Part shown: one piece after another, positions 49,962 to 58,420 of the stretch
How positions within the stretch are numbered: position 1 is the stretch's first letter
Layout of the letters: each line of letters opens with the position of its first letter
Origin: Variovorax paradoxus
Lineage (GTDB): Bacteria; Pseudomonadota; Gammaproteobacteria; Burkholderiales; Burkholderiaceae_C
Direction: 5' to 3'
DNA: 60,296 bases
Assembly (NCBI RefSeq): GCF_000834655.1
Contig: NZ_JXQQ01000001.1
Location: 1 to 60,296, forward strand
Notes under the pieces: generated by a model
Told to the model about the DNA's origin: nothing
Databases searched by the model: none
Seen by the model: only the letters and a program-made list of their open reading frames with translations
Made by a program: the position numbers and the translations under genes

Positions 49962-50843
49962 GTGGCTCAGCCAATCCCACAGCCTCTCATCGCCGTGATC
50001 GCTGAACTCGTCTCGCATGCCGAGACGCATCCGACGCTCAATGGCCTGTTCATGCACGCAGAAGCCTCTGGCGATGCCCCTGAAGGCACCAAAGTCGCAA
50101 AGGCTCAGGATTGGTTGCGGAACACCAACAAGCAACACGCGGAGCCATTGGCTGTGGCGGGCCGGATCATCTGTGGCTACATGGAAGACATAGAACTGGA
50201 AGCAGACTACGAGTACACGGGTTTTGGTGACGAACCTGAACATGCCGTCAAAAAGCGGGCGCTGGTCCGCAAGGTCGAATCAGTGCTATCACGGTGTAGC
50301 CTCAGTTATCACAAGGGCGGCATCATCGCAACAGGTGGGATGGCCCCAAGCAAGGCCCTCGGCGACCTCATCAGGGGCCGCGACCTTCCAGCCATCCATC
50401 GCGAATTTGAGCGAGCACTGGACAGCGTTGAGGCCAAGCCACGCGATGCGGTGTCGGCGGCTGCCAACGTTCTCGAATCTATCTTTAAGACATACATCGA
50501 GGACAACGGCCTCGCGATGCCCGACAAGCAGGACTTGCAGCCGGTATTCAAGATCGTCAGGGCCGACCTGGGGCTAGACCCTGCAAGCATCGAGGACCAA
50601 GACCTCCAACGAATTATCACCGGCTTGTTCTCTGTCGTAGACGGCATTGGCGCACTACGCACGCACGCAAGCAGCGCCCATAGCGAAGGCCGCAAGGGAT
50701 ACAAGTTGGAGCCCCGCCATGCTCGGCTTGCCGTCAACGCTGCGCACACCGTAGCAACATTCGTGATGGAGACATGGGATAAGAAGGAAAGCATGAAACC
50801 CAAGGCGCGACGGGCCGACTTGGTGTTCAAGGACCCATACTAA
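49962..50843 (+). CDS. Abortive infection (Abi_C domain) family protein
   Basis: A 293-residue soluble protein. The C-terminal 130 residues fit the Abi_C domain (PF14355 as I recall it): AANVLESIFKTYIEDNGLAM, LQRIITGLFSVVDGIGALRT and RHARLAVNAAHTVATFVMET. The segment LRTHASSAHSEG contains Arg-x6-His, the RNase motif form seen in HEPN proteins. The N-terminal half is an accessory domain I cannot name. Start: GTG 49962, preceded by AAGGGA at 6 nt. Family members are linked to phage resistance by host shutdown; activity here is inferred. Its place behind the integrase and a small membrane protein fits element cargo. Confidence 0.78.
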   Translation: MAQPIPQPLIAVIAELVSHAETHPTLNGLFMHAEASGDAPEGTKVAKAQDWLRNTNKQHAEPLAVAGRIICGYMEDIELEADYEYTGFGDEPEHAVKKRALVRKVESVLSRCSLSYHKGGIIATGGMAPSKALGDLIRGRDLPAIHREFERALDSVEAKPRDAVSAAANVLESIFKTYIEDNGLAMPDKQDLQPVFKIVRADLGLDPASIEDQDLQRIITGLFSVVDGIGALRTHASSAHSEGRKGYKLEPRHARLAVNAAHTVATFVMETWDKKESMKPKARRADLVFKDPY

Positions 50844-50929
50844 ATCGTCACGCGTGACGAAACAGATGCTGTGAGACTTGCCCATGGGTGAAATTAGAGG
50901 ACTGGTTTAGTGGTCCGCCCTCCGCTACT

Positions 50930-51745
50930 TCACGCCGCCTGTCGATATCGCGCAGGATCAATCCGGCTCCCATACGAAGGCATCAGAAACTTGCGCAAAG
51001 CAGCTTGATCTCGGATGAGACCTGACTCAACCGCGGCACGAGCCGTCTCGTAGCACTTGGCATAAAGCTTCGCATCTTCCGTGCCGAGCACGTCGCGCAA
51101 ACCGCGCCTGAAGGTTTCCCGCCAGTACCCCGTTGAGCGGCCGGTCAAGACGTCGCACACAACCTCCTTGAGCAGCTTTTCGCGTTCAGTCGCAACCGAG
51201 CACACACTACTTTTCGCGATGCGTCCCGCCTTTGCATCATCACCGGCACGCCTGCGGAACATGTGCGTTACCAGGGCATCGGTCTCTACGATGGCCGTAA
51301 TACGGACACTGAGGTGCAGCATGAGGCGATGCGCGAGATCTTCCATGTCGAGGAAGTACGCACGGATGTATTCGCCCTCGAAGGTGTTTGCCATCATTGC
51401 CAAGTTGGCCGCAACGTCGCGACTGAGGGTGTACTCCTTCGATGGCTTACCAGGACGGTCCTTCTTTTCAAACGCACATATTTCTGCGTTTGTTCCTGGC
51501 CGCGCCATCATTGGTCTGATGTAGTGCTCCGCCCAGTTGCGAAAGCGGGTGTGCGGCTTGCCTATTCGCTCCCACAATTTGCGGGCATCGAGGCAAGGGG
51601 TTCGCCGGTCCTCGATCAACGGTAACACGCGGCGTACCTGGATGATCCGTCGCGCTTGTGTAGGCCTCAGGCCGAGGGTCAGCATCGTGGAGGTGGGCAC
51701 GGTGTTGACCGTACTGAGGAGAGAGCGGCCATCTCGCTTGCTCAT
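50930..51745 (-). CDS. AntA/AntB-type phage antirepressor
   Basis: A 271-residue protein with an N-terminal-to-middle AntA domain: LDARKLWERIGKPHTRFRNW, AEICAFEKKDRPGKPSKEYT and LSRDVAANLAMMANTFEGE. Such proteins bind and inactivate phage repressors, or regulate lytic genes. The C-terminal 120 residues (AKLYAKCYETARAAVESGLI; RKFLMPSYGSRIDPARYRQ) have no name. It overlaps the small gene upstream by ATGA. Its presence argues that the element has, or had, a lysogeny switch, although no repressor gene is visible. Confidence 0.8.
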   Translation of the reverse strand: MSKRDGRSLLSTVNTVPTSTMLTLGLRPTQARRIIQVRRVLPLIEDRRTPCLDARKLWERIGKPHTRFRNWAEHYIRPMMARPGTNAEICAFEKKDRPGKPSKEYTLSRDVAANLAMMANTFEGEYIRAYFLDMEDLAHRLMLHLSVRITAIVETDALVTHMFRRRAGDDAKAGRIAKSSVCSVATEREKLLKEVVCDVLTGRSTGYWRETFRRGLRDVLGTEDAKLYAKCYETARAAVESGLIRDQAALRKFLMPSYGSRIDPARYRQAA

Positions 51746-52017
51746 GCTCGCTCCTCCCTGTTGTCCACGCTCCGAAGCGCATCAGCGCCCACCGGGGTCG
51801 CCAGCGTCATCATCTCGTGAGCGGCTCGGCGGTTGATCGCGTAGACCAACTGGGCGCGAAGCAAGCGGTCCACTGCGGAAGCATTGGTGAGGCGTTCGCC
51901 GGTCTTCTGCTGGTGCTCGCGTATGTAGGTCTTCAGTCCGCCGAAAGTGGAGTTTCTGAAGGTGATTTTCCGCTCGATGAGGATTTCCTCACCGGGTGCA
52001 TGTGCTGTGTCTTTCAT
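51742..52017 (-). CDS. Small hypothetical protein coupled to the antirepressor
   Basis: A 91-residue basic protein. KITFRNSTFGGLKTYIREHQ followed by RLTNASAVDRLLRAQLVYAI looks like a strand-helix-helix of ribbon-helix-helix type, so a DNA-binding role is possible. The stop overlaps the antirepressor ATG. The start at 52017 is used because the longer frame upstream runs into the terminator region. Confidence 0.6.
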   Translation of the reverse strand: MKDTAHAPGEEILIERKITFRNSTFGGLKTYIREHQQKTGERLTNASAVDRLLRAQLVYAINRRAAHEMMTLATPVGADALRSVDNREERA

Positions 52018-52045
52018 TGATTTCTTTGAGTGGGTTGAAACGGAA

Positions 52046-52085
52046 AAAGCCCCGCAGAACGCCATGAGGACGCTCGCGGGGCTTT
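52046..52085 (-). terminator. Rho-independent terminator after the gp15-like gene
   Basis: AAAGCCCCGC and GCGGGGCTTT form a 10-bp perfect stem. On the minus strand it is followed by a T5 run. It lies 37 nt after the stop of the large minus-strand virion-like gene and separates it from the antirepressor pair. Confidence 0.8.
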
Positions 52086-52122
52086 GGTGCGTGGGAGACG
52101 GGATTCGCCTGCGGCTGGATTC

Positions 52123-54549
52123 TTAGCGAGTCCTTACGGGGCCACCCTTACGAGCAGCGACCGCTGCTTGCCCCTCGGGGGTGATCCAGAAGTCCGGGAT
52201 GTTCCGCGTAGGGGGCTTCGATGCCGCGGGAGCCGGCTTGGTGACCGGCTTAGGTGGTCTGCCGAAGTCATTCGTCGCCCAGTCAGAGACTCGTGCGGCG
52301 GCGTTCCGGGTGTCCTGAACGGCTTGCACGTTGGCAGAGCCTTTTGCGACGGCTTTGAGAACGTCCTCCTGTTCCTTCGCCTCGTACCACTGCCGAATGG
52401 CTTCCCTGCTGTAGACCGCCAGAGTGTTGTCAGGATTGGTCACGGGCACGCCGCCTGCGTACGCCTGATAAGCACGCGAGGCAGGATTCCATTCCAATCG
52501 GACGGGCTGTGGCTTACCGAACATCTCCTTAGTGCGGTTCTTCGGGACCTCATTAATGAATCGGCTAAACCACTCCTCCCGGGTCCGCGAGGGTGGACCG
52601 CCTGGAAGCTCCGAACGGAGATATAGCGTCCCATTGATCCTGCTCGAAACGGCGTCGTCTGACAGGTAGGAGAACGCTGCTGTAACGGCAGCTTCAGCAT
52701 CTCCGTATTGGCCGCTATGGGCTAACAAAGTGGCGTAGCGCCGCAGCGCTCCGGACACTTGGGCCGTGTTCGCAGTAGTGTTTTCCCCCATGAGCTTAGC
52801 GGCCCAATCTGGCTTGTACCAAGGCCCTTCTGTCAGCATCGCAACTTGGGCGTGAACCTTCTTCGTTAGCTTGCCAACGTCGCTATCAGCGATGCTTCCG
52901 GAAGCGGCCCCAGCGGCGAGTCCCGCGGCCTCGTCTGCGGAGCGTCCGAAATGCATCAAAAAGGCAATGTCGCTAAAGCGTTCGTAGGTCTTCTCTCCCA
53001 CCAGCCCACGCACATATTCGGAATTCACCTTGTCCAATTCGCGGAAGAGAGCAATGGCCTGTTGCCCCGCCTCGTTGAGTTGCCCAGTGGGCTTGCCTCT
53101 AGAGGCGACTCCAATAGTGGCAAGGTTCAGGAAGCCGGACGAAAGTGCGTTCTTCCAGTTCGGGTTATCCAAGCCGTTTTGAGCCCATATCGACACTTGC
53201 TGCTGTAGCGGCATGGGACCGGTGCCAGCCGCAGCCCGCTCGATTTGCTGGGGTGTCGGGGTAGTACCCGGGGTCCAGCGTGCGACGATTTCCCGCCCCG
53301 TACCCGCGGTGCGTACGACCAGCGCCTGCGTGGCGTATTCCTTTACGTCGAAGTCCCGAACGTCGCCATTGGAGGTAATCACTTGCGGGGTACCGGTTCC
53401 CTGCACTTTCCATAGGCTGCCCTCGGCCAGGGCCGCGTCTACGTATTGTCGGGCCTTGTGTTCCGACTCCTGCACGGCTACTTGGATCTTTGCCCGATCC
53501 AAAGTCCGCTGTTGATCCGCCAGAGCTGCCATATTGGCTCTGGTGAGGCTGTGAACGGTAGCGCTAGAAACGAACTTAGAGTTTCTCGGATCGGCTGCCC
53601 ACGCCTCCAGCTTGGTGACGTTCAAGGAGCCCGCGTCAGCGGCCTTGTACCAAGGCAACATCTCGCTATCGATGCGCTGGCGCTGGACCTGGTCATCGGC
53701 AGCCGCGGCCTGATGTATCAGGGTCATCGCCTTCGACTCGCCGACGAACGATCGGACCTTGCCGATGCCGTCCATGTCGGTGTCGAGGAATGCTTCGAGG
53801 ATGTCCTTGCGGCCGGAGCCAGCCATGCGGACAAGCATCTCCCCCATGGCGCCCTTCGCAGCGGCATCCGGCAGGGTCTTTGTGTGGCGCATCAATTGAT
53901 ACTGCGACATGAGATTCGCAGCGGCCTCCTGAGGGGTGCCCTTGAAGTCCGACCCCGCGACCGTGTTGAAGGCGTTCGCGAGGAAGTCCCCAGCTTGCGT
54001 AGTCGCGTTGTTGACCCACTGCGCATCGTTCACCTTGGCGACTTGATCCAGCACGCGGTCGCGGCTCTGCGTATACGCCTTGTCAAAGCCCGCCTTGGCG
54101 AAGTCGCTCTGACCCGCCAGCGTGGTGTTACGCCACTCAGTGAGGTATTGGTCCGCCTCCTCGGTGGAGTTGAACTTCAGCTCACCCTTGGCGACTTTCG
54201 TTGTGAGGTCGCGCATGCCCGCCTCATGCGAGTTCACGCCCCAAATGTGCTGCACCGTCCCGACGAACACAGGGCTTTGAGAGGGCAGCATCTTGCCCTC
54301 CTGAATTGCCTTGCCGAGTTCCCCTACGGTCATCGATTGCGCCCACCGCTTGGCGGCGTTCCGCTCATCGATCTCCGCCTGCTGGCGCACCGTGTCGGCC
54401 AGTCCTGCGCCTTGCGCAAAGACATCCGCGAGGCCCTTCCATCGGGTCTCCTGTTGGGGCGCCGCAGCTTGCTCCGTAGCGGCCACCGGGCGGGCCTGCG
54501 TCTGGAGTTGCTGCCCTCCGAATTGGTCGCCTACCTGGGCGCGACTCAT
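52123..54549 (-). CDS. T7-like internal virion protein (gp15-like)
   Basis: An 808-residue, mostly helical, Gln/Ala-rich protein. Order and texture match the gp15 internal core protein of T7-like phages, which forms part of the DNA-ejection tube. The match is an ADTVRQQAEIDERNAAKRWA start, VGELGKAIQEGKMLPSQSP, then FNSTEEADQYLTEWRNTTL, AGFDKAYTQSRDRVLDQVAK and NDAQWVNNATTQAGDFLANA. The match is by memory of family pattern, not alignment. The first gene of a coupled pair (54546-54842) overlaps it by ATGA. No capsid, tail or polymerase genes are near, so it is an isolated remnant or repurposed protein. Confidence 0.65.
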   Translation of the reverse strand: MSRAQVGDQFGGQQLQTQARPVAATEQAAAPQQETRWKGLADVFAQGAGLADTVRQQAEIDERNAAKRWAQSMTVGELGKAIQEGKMLPSQSPVFVGTVQHIWGVNSHEAGMRDLTTKVAKGELKFNSTEEADQYLTEWRNTTLAGQSDFAKAGFDKAYTQSRDRVLDQVAKVNDAQWVNNATTQAGDFLANAFNTVAGSDFKGTPQEAAANLMSQYQLMRHTKTLPDAAAKGAMGEMLVRMAGSGRKDILEAFLDTDMDGIGKVRSFVGESKAMTLIHQAAAADDQVQRQRIDSEMLPWYKAADAGSLNVTKLEAWAADPRNSKFVSSATVHSLTRANMAALADQQRTLDRAKIQVAVQESEHKARQYVDAALAEGSLWKVQGTGTPQVITSNGDVRDFDVKEYATQALVVRTAGTGREIVARWTPGTTPTPQQIERAAAGTGPMPLQQQVSIWAQNGLDNPNWKNALSSGFLNLATIGVASRGKPTGQLNEAGQQAIALFRELDKVNSEYVRGLVGEKTYERFSDIAFLMHFGRSADEAAGLAAGAASGSIADSDVGKLTKKVHAQVAMLTEGPWYKPDWAAKLMGENTTANTAQVSGALRRYATLLAHSGQYGDAEAAVTAAFSYLSDDAVSSRINGTLYLRSELPGGPPSRTREEWFSRFINEVPKNRTKEMFGKPQPVRLEWNPASRAYQAYAGGVPVTNPDNTLAVYSREAIRQWYEAKEQEDVLKAVAKGSANVQAVQDTRNAAARVSDWATNDFGRPPKPVTKPAPAASKPPTRNIPDFWITPEGQAAVAARKGGPVRTR

Positions 54550-54842
54550 GCCTGGACCTCGGTGGAGCTGACCGCCTTCAAATCACCCTGATAAAGGGCG
54601 ACGGCGAATTCCGCCGACTGCATACCGGCCTGCCCTGCGGCCACAGAGAACAGGGTGTGCTGCTGCAGGATGTTAGCGAGGGCGCGGCTGTTATCGATCC
54701 AGTGCGGATCGCCTTCTCGCGCTGGAGTACCCGCTGCGATATCGGCCGCGAGTTGGAGGCTTCGCTGGAACACCTTGAGGTGATCGAACAGGGGAACGGG
54801 AAGGGAGTAGGCGCGGATTACACGCGGGGGATGTTGTGCCAT
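54546..54842 (-). CDS. Small hypothetical phage-type protein
   Basis: A 98-residue protein: an N-terminal RVIRAYSLPVPLFDHLKVFQ segment and a helical, Ala-rich remainder (ALANILQQHTLFSVAAGQAG). No family is recognised. The stop overlaps the ATG of the gp15-like gene, so the two are translated together. The ATG 54842 is preferred to a longer frame starting inside the non-coding region. Confidence 0.55.
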   Translation of the reverse strand: MAQHPPRVIRAYSLPVPLFDHLKVFQRSLQLAADIAAGTPAREGDPHWIDNSRALANILQQHTLFSVAAGQAGMQSAEFAVALYQGDLKAVSSTEVQA

Positions 54843-55748
54843 TACAAGCTCGTGTGAAGTGGAGAAACAAAGAAAAAGCCCCTGCACCGAAGTTGGCGCA
54901 AAGGCTCGTAGGAAGGACGCGGGTGGCGACCTATCGGCAGGGACTTGGAGTCACGGCGAGATCGTCGGCCTGGGCCTCAAGTTGCTGTCGATAGAACGCG
55001 GTGGTGCACAGGGATGAGGTGAAACCACGGATGAAGCCCATGCTCAGTGGGACCCATGGAGGGCGACCTGTTGGAGACCAATAGAGATGGCCTCAGGGGT
55101 GACAACAGGACATCTTCATGATCATCTCTAAGGTGCATCAGGATGAGGATGTTCTTCCTTGGTCTCCTCATGCCGAAGGCATCTCTGAGATGCACCCTCA
55201 GGAAACCCATAGGGAGACTTCGTCTCACTCCCCCTACCCCCTCATAGTCACACCACAACCAAAGCGGCTGAGGTCTTATCACCGGGGCGAACGCAGGTCC
55301 GGTGAGTTTGATGAGGTGCCAGCGCAGTGATCGTGCGGCGGCGGGTAAGGTGGTTGTGTAGTTCGCCAGAAGTGTCTCCGGCTGGCAGGACTGCGGTGCT
55401 CTACCTAATCGGGGGGGAAATCGACTTGAAGGCTTCTACCAAATGAAGGGGGCAATGGTCGAGGGTGGCGAGACTACTCGATCAATGTGGTATTCGCACC
55501 CAAGGTGCGCTCTTCCAAGTGGGGGCGGCAATTGGCGAACAGCGGGGGCGGTGCTCACAATCAACGGATCAATCTGCCGGCCGCCCCGCCTTCCTCCGGC
55601 CGAGAGCGTGCAAACGGCCTCTACGCGGGTCGTGCAGCGCTACCCCTTACCCCTCGAACTTCGCCGCTACTGGCGCCGTTGCAAGGGCTTCCTGAGGGCG
55701 GGCCTCCAAGCGGAGCGGCTATGATCCCGAGACCAACAGGAGACGGCA
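54843..55748. other. Long non-coding stretch within the element
   Basis: About 900 bp without a convincing gene. Several overlapping short frames here have no ribosome site and no sensible protein character. The section 55118-55226 is unusually rich in palindromes. The rest is unremarkable to me. Confidence 0.6.
55118..55226. repeat. Palindrome cluster in the non-coding stretch
   Basis: ATGATCAT (55118-55125), GGTGCATC with GATGCACC 50 bp away (55132-55139 / 55189-55196), GCATCTC-T-GAGATGC (55179-55193) and GAGAC-TTC-GTCTC (55214-55226) crowd into about 110 bp. It could be an origin, a protein-binding array or a structured RNA. Confidence 0.5.
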
Positions 55749-56003
55749 ATGGCAGGCAAGACCACCAGTCCCAAGGTAGCCAAGAAGGCATCTGGCGTAA
55801 TCCGCAGCGACGCGACGGGGGCCGCCTCGAAGTCAGCAGGAGGGAGTGCGCTATCACAAGCAAAGCCCGGTAAGGTGACCTCCAACAAGGCAGCTGAAAA
55901 GTCGTCCAAGGTCTTGGGTGATGGGCGCACGAGCGCTGCATCAAAATCCGCCGCGGGCTCAGCCCTTTCGCAGAAGCCTCCTGCGAAGAAGTCCGCCACG
56001 TAG
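55749..56003 (+). CDS. Small Lys/Ala/Ser-rich repeat protein
   Basis: 84 residues, strongly basic. Two related segments repeat: SGVIRSDATGAASKSAGGSA then LSQ, and SKVLGDGRTSAASKSAAGSA then LSQ. It resembles a small conserved protein seen on many plasmids and genomic islands, with unknown function. It may bind DNA non-specifically, given its charge. A GGAGAC ribosome site lies 5 nt ahead of the ATG. Confidence 0.65.
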   Translation: MAGKTTSPKVAKKASGVIRSDATGAASKSAGGSALSQAKPGKVTSNKAAEKSSKVLGDGRTSAASKSAAGSALSQKPPAKKSAT

Positions 56004-56128
56004 GGCTAGGGCCGGCCTCACACGCGCGAAACGCACTTCTGCGGCTACCCCCTTGGCTGCGGCTCCACGCGGCTCCTACGACCTCTTTGAGGACTCCCGA
56101 GGCTGCGGCTTCCTCGGGGACTTCTCCA

Positions 56129-56152
56129 ATAAAAAAAGCCCCTTGCGGGGCT
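56129..56152 (-). terminator. Rho-independent terminator after the serine recombinase gene
   Basis: AGCCCC-TTGC-GGGGCT stem-loop; on the minus strand it is followed by seven T. It lies 26 nt after the recombinase stop. Confidence 0.85.
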
Positions 56153-56177
56153 CTCTTCAGGTCATGTGGTACGGGCC

Positions 56178-56762
56178 TCAACTGGGCGCTCTCAGGTATT
56201 CATAAACGGTTGCCCGAGAGACCCCGAGCGTCTCCGCAATGTCGGTCTTAGGAACGCCCTGCGCGGCCATCTCCCTGAGCGTTTTCGCGGCTTCCTCATC
56301 GAGGGCCGGCTTGCGCCCCTTGTAGGCACCCTGGGCCTTGGCGATGGCTATGCCTTCCCGCTGACGTTCCTTGATGAGCGACCGCTCGAACTGCCCCACG
56401 GCGCCAAGTAGCTGAAGCATAAGAGTCGCCATTGGGTCATCGTTCCCAGTGAACGTCATCCCCTCTTTCACGAACGACACGGACACACCTTTGTCTGTCA
56501 GCGACTGCACCACGTCTTGTAGGTCCCTGAGGGATCGCGAGAGACGGTCCATGCTATGGACGTACAGGTGGTCGCCTTCACGGACGTACTCAAGCATCGC
56601 TTGAAGCTGAGGCCGGAGGATGTCCTTGCCACTGGCCTTGTCCGTGAAGGCCTTGTCCAGATCAACGCCTTCAAGCTGGCGAGCATCGTTCTGGTCCGCA
56701 CTGGAAACCCGGACGTAGCCGATGCGTTTGCCGTGGCTGGTGGTCTTGCGCTGTGCATTCAT
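56178..56762 (-). CDS. Serine recombinase (resolvase/invertase family)
   Basis: A 194-residue small serine recombinase. The catalytic Ser is in IGYVRVSSADQNDARQLEG. The active-site Arg pair lies in HSMDRLSRSLRDLQDVVQSL. The helix E region and a C-terminal HTH follow (GVPKTDIAETLGVSRATVYE). Such enzymes resolve cointegrates or invert segments. No obvious res/inversion site was found beside it. Its terminator is intact and the open frame is full length, so it is probably functional. Confidence 0.93.
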   Translation of the reverse strand: MNAQRKTTSHGKRIGYVRVSSADQNDARQLEGVDLDKAFTDKASGKDILRPQLQAMLEYVREGDHLYVHSMDRLSRSLRDLQDVVQSLTDKGVSVSFVKEGMTFTGNDDPMATLMLQLLGAVGQFERSLIKERQREGIAIAKAQGAYKGRKPALDEEAAKTLREMAAQGVPKTDIAETLGVSRATVYEYLRAPS

Positions 56763-56964
56763 CGGGGAATCGCTCCTTGCCTGTGTATGGATAAAGTCTA
56801 AGACCGATTTTGGAAAGTGTCAATTAATTTCAAATTGAACCCTATTCAGACACTAATTCGCACCAATGCGAGTGCTTGCCTAGGGTGTACTCCAGATGGA
56901 TGCCAAGCAGTTGTGCTTGATAGGGTGGTTGCGCTCGATAATGGGTATCCCAGGAGGTTTAGTG

Positions 56965-57147
56965 ATGACTTCAGAGCAACAACCAAAAACCCCAGTGAGC
57001 GGCGAACTACGCCACGGCGTCGGCCAGGATGGGGCTTATGTCCCGGTCATGGTTAAGCCGGCAGCCATAGCGCCGAAGCCGGCCCCTCCGACGTCCACAG
57101 GAGCAACACCAGCTGCGCCGACGCCTCCAACCACAGACAAAACGTGA
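56965..57147 (+). CDS. Tiny proline-rich protein 1 of the GxxVPxMxxP cassette
   Basis: 60 residues, no membrane segment. The motif GAYVPVMVKP (residues 23-32) is followed by a Pro/Ala/Thr tail (KPAPPTSTGATPAAPTPP). AGGAGG sits 7 nt ahead of the ATG, a very strong ribosome site, so it is surely translated. Two further proteins downstream carry the same motif. Unknown function; possibly a ligand for a proline-binding partner or an assembly tag. Confidence 0.7.
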   Translation: MTSEQQPKTPVSGELRHGVGQDGAYVPVMVKPAAIAPKPAPPTSTGATPAAPTPPTTDKT

Positions 57148-57306
57148 GTAGGGAAAGCAATGAGCGGCCACTAGCAAGAATTCGAGTGCGAGTGTTAGTC
57201 TGGCGGCGAGCCTCCTTAAAAATCTCGCCCGCTACCAGTGCATCTGGTGCCGTATGGCGCTGGCGCCGTGCAGGGAAGAAACAAGTCAATTTCAAGGAGA
57301 GCGGAC

Positions 57307-57435
57307 ATGAGCAATCAAGGTCAACCAATCGGACAAAGTTCAAGGCCTCTCCCCGATGCGGGAGTACCGGTTCCGACAATGGTCAAGCCCCCACCTCCCC
57401 CTCCGGCAGCGCCACCTGCCAGCCAACAGAAATAG
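57307..57435 (+). CDS. Tiny proline-rich protein 2 of the GxxVPxMxxP cassette
   Basis: 42 residues. The motif GVPVPTMVKP (19-28) leads into a PPPPPAAPP tail. AAGGAG lies 7 nt ahead of the ATG. Its codons for the shared motif differ at third positions from those in the neighbouring genes, so selection acts on the peptide. It lies 159 nt after the first gene and 23 nt before the membrane protein gene. Confidence 0.68.
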   Translation: MSNQGQPIGQSSRPLPDAGVPVPTMVKPPPPPPAAPPASQQK

Positions 57436-57458
57436 CAACCACGAGTCCGCCGCCATAC

Positions 57459-58064
57459 ATGCCAACTGCGGAAGCGCAAAAGCTCTATACAGACTTCCTA
57501 GCTGAGACCAACAAACGTGAGCTTTCTGGTTCGGAGAACTTCGACAAATCCGTTCTGACGCTTTCGAGCGCGGGCCTTGCTTTGTCCGTGAGTTTTTTGA
57601 AAGACTTTGCCCCAATCGCAGGGGCATCATTGCCGTGGATGCTGTATGTCTCTTGGGCGCTCTTTACAGTGGCAACATTGAGCACGATGGCATCGTTCCT
57701 AGTCAGTGCCGAGGCGATGAGCTATCAAAAAAAGGTTGCGCATAGAGCCTACATGCTGGGCGAGGAGGAGGCGTTCGAAGAACGTAACCCTTGGGGTATA
57801 TGCATCCCTAAGCTCAACGTCACATCTGCGGCCTCCTTCTTCTTTGCACTCACCTTCACCGTCGCATTCATCGTAACGAACCTGGAAGGTAATCGTATGG
57901 CAACAGGCAACTACAAGGCTCCGGCTTCTGGTCCATTGGAACAAAGAGGCGCACCAGTACCGACGATGCAGCGGCCTGCATCAGCGCCAGTCACGGCCCC
58001 GGCCGCGCCCGCCTCGGCGCCGAGTGGCGGACAGGGCAACGGCAATGGGGCAGCCAGCAAATAG
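57459..58064 (+). CDS. Three-helix membrane protein with GxxVPxMxxP tail
   Basis: 201 residues. A charged helix (8-29) precedes TM1 (about 31-49), TM2 (58-86) and TM3 (122-141). An acidic loop (GEEEAFEERN, 101-110) lies between TM2 and TM3. The C-terminal tail carries GAPVPTMQRP (164-173), then a Pro/Ala/Gly-rich end. Overall it recalls SLATT-type effector membrane domains, a loose likeness only. No ribosome site precedes ATG 57459; translation may depend on the gene ahead. It overlaps the next gene by 20 nt. Confidence 0.7.
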   Translation: MPTAEAQKLYTDFLAETNKRELSGSENFDKSVLTLSSAGLALSVSFLKDFAPIAGASLPWMLYVSWALFTVATLSTMASFLVSAEAMSYQKKVAHRAYMLGEEEAFEERNPWGICIPKLNVTSAASFFFALTFTVAFIVTNLEGNRMATGNYKAPASGPLEQRGAPVPTMQRPASAPVTAPAAPASAPSGGQGNGNGAASK

Positions 58065-58266
58065 CCGCGGCGAGTCGCCTGCGGCAGACGACTGGATCAC
58101 CGCCATGGCAGCCCGCTTGGCGCACCTTCACGATGCCGATGAGGCCACGATATGGGCTGCGATTCCCGCCCAATGGCTGATAGTGACGGGCGAGCCCTGC
58201 GATACAAAGAACGCGTATCACATCGCCCTGGCTGCTGCTGTGGTGAGGTCCGTTCGCGGTGGATAG
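58045..58266 (+). CDS. Small hypothetical protein
   Basis: 73 residues: AADDWITAMAARLAHLHDAD and a C-terminal Ala/Val-rich helix (AYHIALAAAVVRSVRGG). No family is known. It overlaps the end of the membrane protein gene, so it is possibly the last gene of the cassette. Start ATG 58045. Confidence 0.45.
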   Translation: MGQPANSRGESPAADDWITAMAARLAHLHDADEATIWAAIPAQWLIVTGEPCDTKNAYHIALAAAVVRSVRGG

Positions 58267-58420
58267 CACATTGTTGCGGCGAGGCGGGGATGTGCCAGAG
58301 AGGGGGAAACGGCCCGTAGGCGCATCGTGAGGGGCTAGGTGAGGGCATCGCATCGGCATGCGGTAGCGTGGGCCTGTAGGGTCTGAAAGCGGGTATCGTG
58401 GCAATTTCCCGGAGGGTTGC

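Noticed and set aside
55205..55230. ATAGGGAGAC, resembling the start region of T7 phage promoters
   Set aside because: Only the initially transcribed part matches; the upstream core of such promoters is absent and no repeated copies are seen elsewhere in the element.
54977..55282. Minus-strand frame of 101 codons in the element's non-coding zone
   Set aside because: It overlaps the palindrome cluster and has odd Arg/His/Leu-rich composition, no ribosome site and no family.
55443..55873. Three overlapping plus-strand frames before the Lys/Ala-rich gene
   Set aside because: Mutually exclusive frames, low-complexity Pro/Arg sequence, no ribosome sites; one runs through the start of a well-supported gene.
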